Below, in pieces: positions 1 to 8,765 of a DNA stretch of 40,000 bases. Made by a program: the position numbers and the translations under genes. The DNA comes from an uncultured Pelagibacteraceae bacterium (GTDB lineage: Bacteria; Pseudomonadota; Alphaproteobacteria; Pelagibacterales; Pelagibacteraceae), in the NCBI GenBank assembly GCA_902614905.1, contig CACMMN010000002.1, forward strand, positions 1 to 40,000, given 5' to 3'. Below the pieces are notes generated by a model. It made no database searches. It had not been told where the DNA came from and saw only the letters and a program-made list of their open reading frames with translations. Numbering within the stretch: the stretch's first letter is position 1; each line of letters opens with the position of its first letter.

Positions 1-843
1 TGATAATAATAATGTCTCAATAAGAATTTCTTTACCTAATTTGTATCTATGTAAAACTCTCATTTTATCATGGCTAAAAATTTTACTGTCTTTTGTTCTA
101 AATGAATTTAAATAAATAAGTTTGTTCTTATAAATTTTTTTTAAGTTTGAAAAATATTCATATTCTTCAGTTACTAAGAAAATTTTCTTGTAATTATCTA
201 AAAGCAAATTATCAATGATTTCTATAGTTTGCTTTAATGTCGGTGGTAGAGGATGATTTGGTGTAATTTTCATATCAGACCCTCTCAAATGAAGTCCAAT
301 AATTTTTTCATTTTTAAATTTATGTTTATAAATATGATTTACGTTATTTAAAATATTTTTTTTAATTTTTATCTTTTTTTTTACGATTTTTCTAAACTTA
401 TCTAAAGATTTTAAATTTATATATTTTCTTGTATCTAAATAATTCTCTGAAAAATTGACATTTTTACTCTTATAAACATGATCTAATTTAATTTTTGAAA
501 GATTTTTGAAATAATACTCCCAACTATTAAAGGTATTACACACTTTAGTTAGTTCATTATATTTGGTATGAAAGTTCTCTAAATCAATAATTGGCGTGTA
601 TTTTTTACCCTCGATGTATTTTAAGATAATTATTACACTTAAAAATATAGAAAATAAGCCTCCTCCTGGAGAAAATCTAATAACATATATTTTTTTTTTA
701 TGATTTTTCATACCAAATGAAATCATTTGTTTGCTGAGGTATTTATTTATTTTTAAAAAATTTTTTCCTTTGTGTCCAGTTGTTGTATGATCTACAAATG
801 ATTTTTTATAATACTTAAAAAGTATTTTTTTTATATATTTCAT
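1..843 (-). CDS. Partial fucosyltransferase-like glycosyltransferase (3' end off the left edge)
   Basis: An open frame begins with ATG at 843-841 and runs leftward without a stop to base 1, so about 281 residues are visible and the C-terminus is missing. Its start overlaps the stop of the upstream methyltransferase gene (TAATG), which supports translational coupling. A glycine-rich segment (FSPGGGLFS, about residues 57-65) near the N-terminus and a GLHLRGSDMK motif (about residues 187-196) followed by a proline-rich HPLPP resemble the nucleotide-sugar-binding region of NodZ/O-fucosyltransferase GT-B enzymes, where the HxRGxD arginine contacts GDP-fucose. A downstream IFLVTEE strand fits the same fold. 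The family assignment rests on motif recognition. Donor and acceptor are unknown. It is the last visible gene of the leftward operon. Confidence 0.6.
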   Translation of the reverse strand, partial: MKYIKKILFKYYKKSFVDHTTTGHKGKNFLKINKYLSKQMISFGMKNHKKKIYVIRFSPGGGLFSIFLSVIIILKYIEGKKYTPIIDLENFHTKYNELTKVCNTFNSWEYYFKNLSKIKLDHVYKSKNVNFSENYLDTRKYINLKSLDKFRKIVKKKIKIKKNILNNVNHIYKHKFKNEKIIGLHLRGSDMKITPNHPLPPTLKQTIEIIDNLLLDNYKKIFLVTEEYEYFSNLKKIYKNKLIYLNSFRTKDSKIFSHDKMRVLHRYKLGKEILIETLLLS

Positions 844-1652
844 TAAAACCAATGATAAGATAATTTAATATCTTTTTTCTTTTCTATATTTTTTTTATCT
901 AATGAATTTGGTAAATCTATAATTTGGTTTTTTCTTTGAACATATTTTTTATTTAAAAATGTCACTTCTAAAACATTAGGTATAACTAAATCATCAACAG
1001 TAGTTACTCCGCAACAATTATTTGGATGAATATGATTTATTTCAAAATAATTTTTTAATTTTCTAAAAACTGAGATATAATTTTCTAAAAAAACTTCATT
1101 AGTTAAAAATTGTAAATGGTGAAATTCAATTACCATGATTTTTATTTTTTCTAAATTAAAATTAGAAATAGAGTTTATTACTTCATATTCAGATCCCTCA
1201 ATGTCCATTTGTACTAAAAAATCTTTATCAGTCGGATTGACAGAATTCTTTATCCAATCATCAAATGTTATAGAATTTTCTGAATTATAGGATTTAATAA
1301 ACTTCTTCTCAAATTTGAACAAATCTTCAGCGGCAGGTTCATCGACAGTAAAATCAGCTAAAAAAGACTTAATTTCTCTATTTTTTAATTGGGATTCAAA
1401 TTCTGAAATCAATCCTACTCCAGGTGAAAAGCAATATTTAATACCATCTAAAATATCTGGCAATAAATAGCCACCATCTCCTTCTCCTCCTACTCTTATT
1501 AATGGATGTCCTAAGTCAAATGGTTTTGTTAGCGATATAGCTTCTAGAATTCTTTTTTTTTTTGCTCTTCCATAAAACTCTATTTTGCGTTTTCTAAAGA
1601 AACTCTTAACAAATTGTTTTATCATTTTTATTAATGGATTTTGTTTATTCAT
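843..1652 (-). CDS. FkbM-family SAM-dependent methyltransferase
   Basis: This 269-residue protein shows a methyltransferase layout. A basic N-terminus is followed by VGGEGDGGYLL (about residues 54-64), a variant SAM-binding loop, then an acidic strand, LVQMDIEGSEYEV (about 146-158) and VIEFHHL (174-180). The DIEG-E and IEFH pairing is typical of FkbM-type O-methyltransferases that act on sugars or lipids in glycan clusters. A C-terminal HIHPNNC segment and LEVTFL strand match a subgroup of this family with a shortened motif I. It lies one base from the upstream glycosyltransferase and overlaps the downstream gene by one base, so it belongs to the same leftward transcript. The methylated substrate is probably a sugar hydroxyl, but nothing in the sequence specifies which one. 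Confidence 0.75.
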   Translation of the reverse strand: MNKQNPLIKMIKQFVKSFFRKRKIEFYGRAKKKRILEAISLTKPFDLGHPLIRVGGEGDGGYLLPDILDGIKYCFSPGVGLISEFESQLKNREIKSFLADFTVDEPAAEDLFKFEKKFIKSYNSENSITFDDWIKNSVNPTDKDFLVQMDIEGSEYEVINSISNFNLEKIKIMVIEFHHLQFLTNEVFLENYISVFRKLKNYFEINHIHPNNCCGVTTVDDLVIPNVLEVTFLNKKYVQRKNQIIDLPNSLDKKNIEKKKDIKLSYHWF

Positions 1653-1653
1653 G

Positions 1654-2784
1654 TTAAGTGCTTAAAATAATTTTGCTAAATTTTTCTGTATGTGAAAAAA
1701 TTGTGTAATCTTTTGTTTTTTTTTTTGCTTCAATTTTTTTTTTAATAATTTGTTCTTTAGGTAAGTCTATAAAATAATCAAATTTTTCCACTAAACTACT
1801 TAAATTATTTGACTCAAATAAAAGTCCGCGCCTATCATTTTTAATAAATTCTCTAGGACCATTTGGACAGTTAGAGCTGATAATGAAAGTATTGCACATA
1901 GCCGACTCAATCATAACAAAACCTGGGTCTTCCCAAAGAGATGTTGAAATATAACATAGAGAATTTCTTAATAAATTTTTGATATTTTCCACGTGTCCTA
2001 AAAATTTAATTTTATTGTCAAGTCTCATTTTTTTTACTAAATTTTTTAAGTATTGCTCTTTTTCACCATGTCCACAAATCAAAAGTTCAAGGTGATCATA
2101 TTTTTTGGAAATTTTTTCAAAGAATTTTATTAGTAATTCTTGGTTTTTTTGTTTTGTAAGTCTTCCAGCTGAAATAATAAACTTTTTAGAACCTAAGTCT
2201 GTTTTATTATTTTGTCTTTTGTAATCGGACAAAACTATAACTGGATCATAAATTACACATAATTTCTCATTTTTGAATATATTCATTTTTTTTAAATTTT
2301 CGTAGGTCTGTATTGTTGGACAAGTTACTTTATAAATTTTTTTATCAATAAGCTTCCACAAAATTTTCCTACCAAAATGAAGCTTTGGCAAACCTGAAAT
2401 TCTAAGAATAAGTTTTGTTTTAAAATCAAATAATAAAAACAACATAATGGGCAATGATGTCAATAAATGTATTATCAAAAAATTTGGCTTTTTTTTTCTT
2501 AATAGTTTAAATAAAGGTATTGTTGAAAATAAAATTATTATTAGGTAAGTTATTCTACTCTGAATAAATCCTTTAATCGGTAAATTTTTAAAAAAATTAA
2601 ACGGCGTTAAATCATGAAAATTTAATTTGTGATTTTTATGAAAATTCCATTCACCGATAGAATTAATGATAGTGGTCTCAATATTTTTAGAGAAATATTT
2701 TTTAAAACCTGATGCGGAATTAATTACCGCTTTGATTGTAGCAACTTTATCAATACAGGGGGCCCAATAATATACATTAATCAT
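1654..2784 (-). CDS. GT4-family glycosyltransferase
   Basis: This is a GT-B fold retaining glycosyltransferase. The C-terminal domain carries SAGRLTKQKN (about residues 205-214), LLICGHGE, and an EDPGFVMIE segment in which Glu285 and Glu293 form the E-x7-E signature that binds the nucleotide-sugar donor. The N-terminal domain opens with INVYYWAPCIDK, the expected first strand and acceptor-side loop. I place the start at ATG 2784-2782. A longer frame from 2817 adds 11 residues unlike any family N-terminus and would overlap the upstream gene by 41 bases, whereas 2784 gives an 8-base overlap. Two hydrophobic stretches around residues 78-90 and 110-122 may be membrane-proximal. Sugar specificity cannot be read from the sequence. 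Confidence 0.8.
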   Translation of the reverse strand: MINVYYWAPCIDKVATIKAVINSASGFKKYFSKNIETTIINSIGEWNFHKNHKLNFHDLTPFNFFKNLPIKGFIQSRITYLIIILFSTIPLFKLLRKKKPNFLIIHLLTSLPIMLFLLFDFKTKLILRISGLPKLHFGRKILWKLIDKKIYKVTCPTIQTYENLKKMNIFKNEKLCVIYDPVIVLSDYKRQNNKTDLGSKKFIISAGRLTKQKNQELLIKFFEKISKKYDHLELLICGHGEKEQYLKNLVKKMRLDNKIKFLGHVENIKNLLRNSLCYISTSLWEDPGFVMIESAMCNTFIISSNCPNGPREFIKNDRRGLLFESNNLSSLVEKFDYFIDLPKEQIIKKKIEAKKKTKDYTIFSHTEKFSKIILST

Positions 2785-3751
2785 TAAAAAAAATTCTGTT
2801 ATCTTTATACCACTCATAGGTTTTCTTTAGCGAAATCCTAGAAGAAGTATATTTAGTATTTCCTATAATATTTTTAATTTTTAGATTGCTACCGTGTGTC
2901 TTTATCACATCTGCTTTATTTAATTTAACATTCTTAATTTTTGGATTTACATTTAATTTTTTATAAAAAGAAATTATATGTTTGAGATTTAAAGGTCTAT
3001 TTGCACAAATGTTAAATACATCAAAATTTTTTAGTTTTGACCTGTGAGCAAAAAGTTTATCCAATATATTTAAAACATCCCCAATGTATGTAAAATCTCT
3101 GTCATGATTACCGTTGTTATTTAAAAAAAAGTATTTTTTTGAAAAAAAAGATTTATAAAATTTAAATAAAAACATATCTGGTCTACCCCATTCTCCAAAA
3201 ACAGTAAAAAATCTAAGACCAATAATTTTTAATTTATATTGTTTTGAATAAATTTCAGCCATTTGCTCATTTATTTTTTTTGACAAAGAATAAATATTTT
3301 TTGGATTCAGAATTTCCTTTTCAGATGATGGAAATTTTTTACTATCACCGTATACTGAACTTGAAGATGCAAAAAAGATTATTTTGGGTGGTTTATGTTT
3401 CAAAATTTCAATAAGATTAAAAAAGCCCAATATATTAGAGTCAAAGTACTTTTGTTGATTTATAAGTGAGTATCTAACACCAGCTTGAGCACAAAGATGA
3501 TAAACATAATCAATTTTTTTATTTTTTAAATAATTTAATAAATGTTTTTTGTTGTTTAAATTAATTTTTGAAAAGTAAAAATTTTTATATTTTTTTAATT
3601 CTTTTAATCTCTTTTTTTTGTAACTTACTGAATAATAATTGTCTAAATTATCAATACCAAATATTTTAAATTTTTTTTTTAAAAGATATAGGCTAAGGCT
3701 AAAACCAATAAATCCACAACAACCAGTCAATAGAATATTTCTTAATTTCAT
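2777..3751 (-). CDS. Extended SDR sugar-nucleotide epimerase, UDP-glucuronate 4-epimerase-like
   Basis: The 324-residue protein is an extended short-chain dehydrogenase/reductase. It has a TGCCGFIG dinucleotide-binding motif (residues 9-16), a serine-rich SSSSVYG strand (129-135) and the catalytic Tyr154/Lys158 pair in YSLSK. The AQAGVRYSL loop (88-96) and RFFTVFGEWGRPDMF are characteristic of UDP-GlcA 4-epimerases, which make UDP-galacturonate, so a uronic-acid donor is the best guess. The family glycine motif is usually TGxAGFIG. A cysteine here replaces the alanine, which is conservative. It sits between two glycosyltransferase genes and overlaps both by a few bases, consistent with supplying a donor to the same pathway. 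An epimerase or dehydratase with another UDP-sugar remains possible. Confidence 0.75.
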   Translation of the reverse strand: MKLRNILLTGCCGFIGFSLSLYLLKKKFKIFGIDNLDNYYSVSYKKKRLKELKKYKNFYFSKINLNNKKHLLNYLKNKKIDYVYHLCAQAGVRYSLINQQKYFDSNILGFFNLIEILKHKPPKIIFFASSSSVYGDSKKFPSSEKEILNPKNIYSLSKKINEQMAEIYSKQYKLKIIGLRFFTVFGEWGRPDMFLFKFYKSFFSKKYFFLNNNGNHDRDFTYIGDVLNILDKLFAHRSKLKNFDVFNICANRPLNLKHIISFYKKLNVNPKIKNVKLNKADVIKTHGSNLKIKNIIGNTKYTSSRISLKKTYEWYKDNRIFFND

Positions 3752-4869
3752 AAATTAATCATTATTTTATTTAAATACTTAATATATTTTTCTACCTGGT
3801 TTTTAATGTAAAAACGATAAATTTTTGATTTTGATATAATAATTCTATTTATAGATTCCTTATAGTTACAATTCATTATTTTAAGTTTTTTTGCTAACTC
3901 CTCATAATTTTTAAATTGAAAGTAAATCCCATTTTTATGATAAAGAATATCCTCTGCGCCACTACACCTTGTAGAAATACTTGGAACCTCGCAATTAACT
4001 GCATCAATTAGGGCGTTTGGAAGACCCTCGTATAATGATGGTAAAACAAAAAATTTTGCCTTTTTTAAATAAATATTTGTGTCAACAACCCAGTTTTTAA
4101 AAATAACTTTTTTTTTAATACCTAAATTTTCACTTAAATTTTTAAGTTTTTGTTTATCTGGTCCATGACCTAAAATAATTAATTTATAATTTTTATTGTT
4201 TTGGTTAAATATTTTAAAAGCCCTAATTAATGTTTGGAAATTTTTCTGTTTACACAGTCTTCCAATAGATAAGATAATTTTTTGTTTTTTATAATATTTT
4301 TTTTTTTTTAATTTGTTGATGTACGGATTAAAAATAAGTTTTACTTTATCCTTTTTTAATAATATTTTTTCAAGAGATTTTTTAGATTTAGTCGAATTGG
4401 CTATAACACCATCTGAAAAATTATAAAAAATTATTTTTAAGAAAAAAACAAAATACGCAAGTATTTTTATATCTGCATACCTAGTTGCTTCAAAAATATC
4501 TTCTGAGTTTCGTATAACAATTTTAATTCCAAAGAGTTTACAAATAATTATTGGAACGATATTGCTTTGAAATGAAAAAAAAATAGTTTTTTTTTTATTA
4601 ATATTTGAAAAAAGTGAAATTATTGAGTTTATTGACAAAACTGATGAAATTATTCTTTTAGAAAAAAAAGTAAAATTTAATTTCTTTATAGGGATTATCT
4701 TTACTTTATTCGAAACTTTATAATTATCTTTCCAATTTAAACCTTCAGTTATTAAATATACATCTATTTTTTTATTTATACATTCGTTTACAAAATTTTG
4801 AAGGATTTTGGTTATGCCTCCTCTTTCGAATGAAGGATAATATACAATTATTTTGTTAAAATTTTTCAT
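3748..4869 (-). CDS. GT4-family glycosyltransferase
   Basis: This 373-residue GT-B enzyme has a FERGGITK acceptor-side loop (about residues 14-21), SIGRLCKQKNF (201-211), IILGHGPDK (231-239) and SLYEGLPNALID (278-289). The usual E-x7-E donor motif is present as Glu281 followed by Asp289, a conservative substitution. The profile matches retaining glycosyltransferases of family 4 that use UDP- or GDP-sugars at the cytoplasmic face of the inner membrane. Its start overlaps the stop of the upstream FkbM gene by four bases (ATGA type) and its end overlaps the epimerase start. The donor is unknown, though adjacency to the uronate-epimerase-like gene makes a uronic acid a reasonable candidate. Confidence 0.8.
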   Translation of the reverse strand: MKNFNKIIVYYPSFERGGITKILQNFVNECINKKIDVYLITEGLNWKDNYKVSNKVKIIPIKKLNFTFFSKRIISSVLSINSIISLFSNINKKKTIFFSFQSNIVPIIICKLFGIKIVIRNSEDIFEATRYADIKILAYFVFFLKIIFYNFSDGVIANSTKSKKSLEKILLKKDKVKLIFNPYINKLKKKKYYKKQKIILSIGRLCKQKNFQTLIRAFKIFNQNNKNYKLIILGHGPDKQKLKNLSENLGIKKKVIFKNWVVDTNIYLKKAKFFVLPSLYEGLPNALIDAVNCEVPSISTRCSGAEDILYHKNGIYFQFKNYEELAKKLKIMNCNYKESINRIIISKSKIYRFYIKNQVEKYIKYLNKIMINL

Positions 4870-5696
4870 AAATAACTTTTAGATAAATTTTTTTTAATAA
4901 AAACAAAATTAGAAAGATGAAAAATATTATTTTCTGGCCGAAGAGGATCTATTTTTTTAAGAGGATATCCATAAGGTAATATTATGCTGGGTTCGTAACC
5001 GTTAAGCACTTTAGAAAATTCATATATGTTATTTTGAGTGACTATTTGATGTACATTAAATTCGATTTGAATAAATTTAATATTTTTTTCTTTAATAAAA
5101 TTAAGTGCCCCTTTTAATACATTCATCTCATAACCTTCTGTATCAATCTTTAATAAATCGACTTTTGAAAGATTGCGTAATTCGGAAATATCATCAATTC
5201 TCTTTATTCTCACGATTTGAAATTTATTATTTTTATTATTAACAAATGAAAATTTATTGGCATTTTCATAAAATGAAGCTAGTTCGGATGTATCATTAGA
5301 AAAGTATAATTTTTTTTTTTCACTTTTTTCTCCGATACCATAGTTCAAAACTGTTAACCTATTATTAAACTTATCTTTTAATTTTTTAAGTTTTTCAAAA
5401 GCTCCTGAGAGTGGTTCTATTGCAATTACTTTTGCATCAGTCATCATCAAAATTTCTTTAGCATAGCTTCCAACATTCGCACCAATATCAATACAAATTT
5501 TCAGATCTTTTTTTATTAAGTTAATAAAATTATATTCACCAGTTTTTTTATGATTTCCAAAATTCGTATAACCTTGTGCTTTTATTGTAAGTAAAAAAAT
5601 AGCATAATTCAATTTTTGCATTACTTTTCTTCCAAAAATAAATACATAAATTTTGCCAATTAATAAAAAAATTTTTAATATAAGTTTTTTAATCAT
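4866..5696 (-). CDS. FkbM-family SAM-dependent methyltransferase
   Basis: The 276-residue protein has the canonical FkbM order. CIDIGANVGSYAK (about residues 68-80) is the SAM-binding motif I, VIAIEPLSGAF (90-100) is motif II with its acidic residue, and LLKIDTEGYEMNVLKG (181-196) is followed by IQIEFN. The N-terminus is hydrophobic (residues 5-20) and could associate with the membrane, but it is not a clear signal peptide. FkbM enzymes methylate hydroxyls on sugars or polyketides. Here the setting points to O-methylation of a glycan residue. It overlaps both neighbours by four bases and is clearly co-transcribed. It has a more typical motif I than the other FkbM-type protein at 843-1652, so the two probably act on different substrates. 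Confidence 0.85.
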   Translation of the reverse strand: MIKKLILKIFLLIGKIYVFIFGRKVMQKLNYAIFLLTIKAQGYTNFGNHKKTGEYNFINLIKKDLKICIDIGANVGSYAKEILMMTDAKVIAIEPLSGAFEKLKKLKDKFNNRLTVLNYGIGEKSEKKKLYFSNDTSELASFYENANKFSFVNNKNNKFQIVRIKRIDDISELRNLSKVDLLKIDTEGYEMNVLKGALNFIKEKNIKFIQIEFNVHQIVTQNNIYEFSKVLNGYEPSIILPYGYPLKKIDPLRPENNIFHLSNFVFIKKNLSKSYL

Positions 5697-6802
5697 ATTA
5701 TTTTTTTAGAAAATTTTAAGAATTTATCGACTCTTATTTTCCAGGTATATTTTTTTGCAGTATTTACAGCATTAATGTTTAGTTTTAATAATTTTTTATT
5801 AAATGATTTTTCAAAAAAAATTTTTTCAATTAGTTTTTTCCAACTTTCTACCTGATTTATATTTAATAAATAACAGTTGAAGTTATCTTTTAATAAATGA
5901 CTATAATTTTCATGACATGATGCTAATAAGGTTCTGCCAGAAGCCAAATAATCAAATAATTTAAGTGGTGACATATATTTTCCGACCTCGACAGAATTTG
6001 ATTTTACATAAACTTTTTCAGAATATGGCATTAAAATTACCTTAAATCGTGATAAAACAGAAGGGATCTTGTTGTAGGCAACATGGTTTTTAAAAAAAAC
6101 ATTTTTTGGATTAGATAACAAATTTTGTTTATTTAAAGTTGAAATATCACCATAAAGATAAAAGTTTATATTAGGTAATAATTTTGAAAGTTTTAAAATA
6201 AACTCTATTCCTTTTCCTCTATAAAAACTGCCAGTATAAACACATGATAACTTAATTTTATTCTTTTTTTGTACGTGCTTGAAATCTTTTAGGTCTACAC
6301 CGTCATCAAGAACTATGAATTTTTCTTTTTTAAAATTAAAATGACTATTAAGATTTTTATGAATTAGAACATAATATTGTTTATTACAATATTTTGTAAA
6401 TCTAAAAATTTTAAAAATTATGTTTGTTAATCCAGAATTTTGATGATGAATTTCTAAAAAGTTTTTTATCCCAAAAAAAGAAAATACCATACTTGTAATA
6501 ATACTACGTGAAAAGATGATAGTTTTATCATCTCCTATTTTTTTGAAATAATTGAATGCATTCATTGCTAAATTAATTCGTTTAAAAAAATTTACATTTC
6601 TTTTATTGCTTAATTGTTTGATATAAAAAATGGATTTTAAATTGTAATTTTTTTTTATACTTTTAAAGGATTGCGTATTGTTATTAATTAATAAATGTAC
6701 TTTATATTTATTTGAGAATTCATCGCACATTTTAAGAATTTGAATAGCTTGCGCTGACGTATTTGGAAAAGATATATCAGACACATAAATTAATTTGTTC
6801 AT
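5693..6802 (-). CDS. GT4-like glycosyltransferase
   Basis: This 369-residue protein has GT-B features. The N-terminal strand and loop YVSDISFPNTSAQAIQ (about residues 6-21) is followed by VLDDGVDLKDF (164-174), a common linker motif before the C-terminal domain. Then come YTGSFYRGKGIE (189-200), NINFYLYGD and a YMSPLKLFDYLASGR stretch (277-290), which corresponds to the donor-binding helix usually written as P-x-K-x-x-E-Y-x-A-x-G. Here Asp replaces the glutamate. The features support a family-4-like glycosyltransferase with unknown donor. It lies immediately downstream of a second GT4-like gene with no gap, so the two probably add consecutive residues. Confidence 0.75.
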   Translation of the reverse strand: MNKLIYVSDISFPNTSAQAIQILKMCDEFSNKYKVHLLINNNTQSFKSIKKNYNLKSIFYIKQLSNKRNVNFFKRINLAMNAFNYFKKIGDDKTIIFSRSIITSMVFSFFGIKNFLEIHHQNSGLTNIIFKIFRFTKYCNKQYYVLIHKNLNSHFNFKKEKFIVLDDGVDLKDFKHVQKKNKIKLSCVYTGSFYRGKGIEFILKLSKLLPNINFYLYGDISTLNKQNLLSNPKNVFFKNHVAYNKIPSVLSRFKVILMPYSEKVYVKSNSVEVGKYMSPLKLFDYLASGRTLLASCHENYSHLLKDNFNCYLLNINQVESWKKLIEKIFFEKSFNKKLLKLNINAVNTAKKYTWKIRVDKFLKFSKKII

Positions 6803-7855
6803 TTATTTAGCTTTTATTTTTCTTAAAATATTTTTTAATTTAATAATATTGCTGTCTAGGGAATAAGATTTCTCAACTTTAGTAAATGAATTCAAAATAA
6901 ATTTTTCTCTAAGCGTTTTATCTACTTTTAATTTTAATATTTTTTTAACCCAATCATTTGTATCTTTACATAAAAAACCGTCTTTTTTATGTCTAATTAC
7001 AATTCTATTTTCTCCAACTGGAGATGCTAATACTGGTATACCAGAACCCATATATTCAATAATTTTAAATGCACATTTTCCAAGAGTTTTTTCATCTTTT
7101 ACAAGAGGCATAACTCCTATATCAAATTTTTTAATTTCTTTTACTGTTGAATTTACATTTTTCCAATTGATATGATTTTTATACTCAAATTTTAATCCTT
7201 TTATAGATCTAAATAATCTCAAAATTTTATGATTATTTGCCATACCAATTAATCTAAATTTGAATTTAATTTTTTTCTTAATCAATTCTTCAAAAATTGG
7301 TCTAAGAATTAATAGATTTTTATAATGATTATTCCCATTTCCAATCCAACCAATTGTGAAAATTTTATTTTTTATTTTCTTTATACATTTATATTTTTCA
7401 TGAGGTATTGATGTAGGAAGTTTATAAGTTTTTATATTTTTCTTTTTTGACCATTTATAAAGTGTATTACTTCCAACAATAACAATATCCGATATTGATG
7501 TTAAAATTATAGTACTTAACTTAGTAAAGGGTTTTATATATATTGCGTCATCGAAATCAAAAATTATTTTTTTTTTGTAAAAAAATTTAAGAAAAATTAT
7601 TATTAATAAAAAATCAAAATTATAAACTGTTTTGACTAAATAAATTATGTTGTTTTGATTTTGATTCTTAATATATCGATAATTTAGATATAATTTTTTT
7701 AATCTAGAAAAATTAAATTCATATCTATTATAAATCTCATCTATTTTTATTACCTTAGTAATATATGACTCTTTCAATTTTTTAGAAAAAAGATATCCTC
7801 TAAATCTGGCAGTAGCACTGTTTACACTTTTATTTACAAAAAAAATAATTTTCAA
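6803..7855 (-). CDS. GT4-like glycosyltransferase
   Basis: The 350-residue protein contains IIFDFDDAIY (about residues 97-106), a motif typical of a GT4 subgroup with a D-x-DDA-[IV] loop. It also has TIGWIGNGNNHYKNL (167-181), which corresponds to the first strand and loop of the donor-binding domain. The segment CAFKIIEYMGSGIPVLASPVGEN near residues 265-287 carries the donor-binding glutamate (KIIEYM). A hydrophobic stretch at about 81-92 precedes the FDFDDA motif. The stop is one base from the next gene and its own start is one base from the upstream methyltransferase, so it belongs to the long leftward operon. Donor and acceptor are unknown. Confidence 0.75.
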   Translation of the reverse strand: MKIIFFVNKSVNSATARFRGYLFSKKLKESYITKVIKIDEIYNRYEFNFSRLKKLYLNYRYIKNQNQNNIIYLVKTVYNFDFLLIIIFLKFFYKKKIIFDFDDAIYIKPFTKLSTIILTSISDIVIVGSNTLYKWSKKKNIKTYKLPTSIPHEKYKCIKKIKNKIFTIGWIGNGNNHYKNLLILRPIFEELIKKKIKFKFRLIGMANNHKILRLFRSIKGLKFEYKNHINWKNVNSTVKEIKKFDIGVMPLVKDEKTLGKCAFKIIEYMGSGIPVLASPVGENRIVIRHKKDGFLCKDTNDWVKKILKLKVDKTLREKFILNSFTKVEKSYSLDSNIIKLKNILRKIKAK

Positions 7856-7856
7856 A

Positions 7857-8765
7857 TTAAACTTCCTTTTTAACGATTATTGTAAAAGTGCTAGATAATT
7901 TTAGTAAACTTAAAATTAATGTAAATGGATTTAATAAGTTTACTATAATGTTATGTATTTTTGGTCTTTTTTTTAAATTAAATAACTTATAAAAACTTTT
8001 AACCTCTACAGCTGAATTTCTAGAGTAAAGAATTTTTATTTTCGTAAACTCTAATTCATTTAATATTTTTTCTAAATTATGATCAGAAAATATATGTAAA
8101 TGTCTTGGTATATCTAAGTTATGCCAATGTTGACCAAACATTTTTCTAGATAAAGAATTAAAATTTGGTGTTTTTATAATAAGAATACCATCTTTTGAGA
8201 GTTTCTTTTTTAAAAGTAAAATCAAATTTTTCGGATCAATTATATGTTCGATTACAGAGCTTAGGTTAATTACATCAAAATAATCATTAGGCATATTATT
8301 TAGAAAATTACTGGAGTAAAATGATACATTTTTAGTTTTAAGATTGTCTATATTTTTGTTGAATTTATCGTATCCAAAAAAAGTCCAATTGGAATATTTA
8401 GAGCTTAATTGTTTAATATTTTTGCCATTACCACATCCATAATCCAAGTAATTAATCTTTTTGCTAGAAAACCTTTCTAATATTCTCTCTAAATTATTCA
8501 TTTTTAATTTTTTCATAATTAAATTTTTAAAATATGTTAAATTTTTACTTTTGGTATTATTAGGACTCATATCTTGGGTATATACCTTGTAGTTTGAAGG
8601 ATAATATTTTTTTAGTTCTTCTTGCGTTGGCATTGGTTGCAAAGAAGTGACCTTACAATTTTTACATTGATAAATATCAAATTTTTTTTTGTCAACTTTC
8701 ATGTAACTGTCTGATCCGCTCAGGATGAAAGTTGTCTCTAAAGATTCACAAAGATTACATTTCAT
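7857..8765 (-). CDS. Class I SAM methyltransferase with N-terminal zinc ribbon
   Basis: The 302-residue protein opens with two cysteine pairs, Cys3/Cys6 and Cys34/Cys37, forming a zinc-ribbon-like module. A class I methyltransferase domain with NYLDYGCGNGKN (about residues 105-116) as motif I and SSVIEHIIDP as the post-I region follows. The RHLHIFS motif further on is common in the Methyltransf_23-type proteins of polysaccharide clusters, which methylate sugar nucleotides or glycan termini. The last 25 residues are hydrophobic and could contact the membrane. Its start overlaps the upstream sulfotransferase-like gene by four bases. The substrate is unknown. The gene at 13162-14160 has the same zinc-ribbon plus methyltransferase architecture, so they may be distant paralogues. 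Confidence 0.8.
   Translation of the reverse strand: MKCNLCESLETTFILSGSDSYMKVDKKKFDIYQCKNCKVTSLQPMPTQEELKKYYPSNYKVYTQDMSPNNTKSKNLTYFKNLIMKKLKMNNLERILERFSSKKINYLDYGCGNGKNIKQLSSKYSNWTFFGYDKFNKNIDNLKTKNVSFYSSNFLNNMPNDYFDVINLSSVIEHIIDPKNLILLLKKKLSKDGILIIKTPNFNSLSRKMFGQHWHNLDIPRHLHIFSDHNLEKILNELEFTKIKILYSRNSAVEVKSFYKLFNLKKRPKIHNIIVNLLNPFTLILSLLKLSSTFTIIVKKEV

Noticed and set aside
1654-2817. Longer glycosyltransferase start at 2817
   Set aside because: It adds 11 unlikely N-terminal residues and a 41-base overlap. The Met at 2784 begins at the expected first strand.
4290-4320. Homopolymer A or T runs as phase-variation switches
   Set aside because: Runs of 8-11 A or T are found throughout the window and are expected from base composition, and the host genes are intact. 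Only the A11 run in an overlap is reported.
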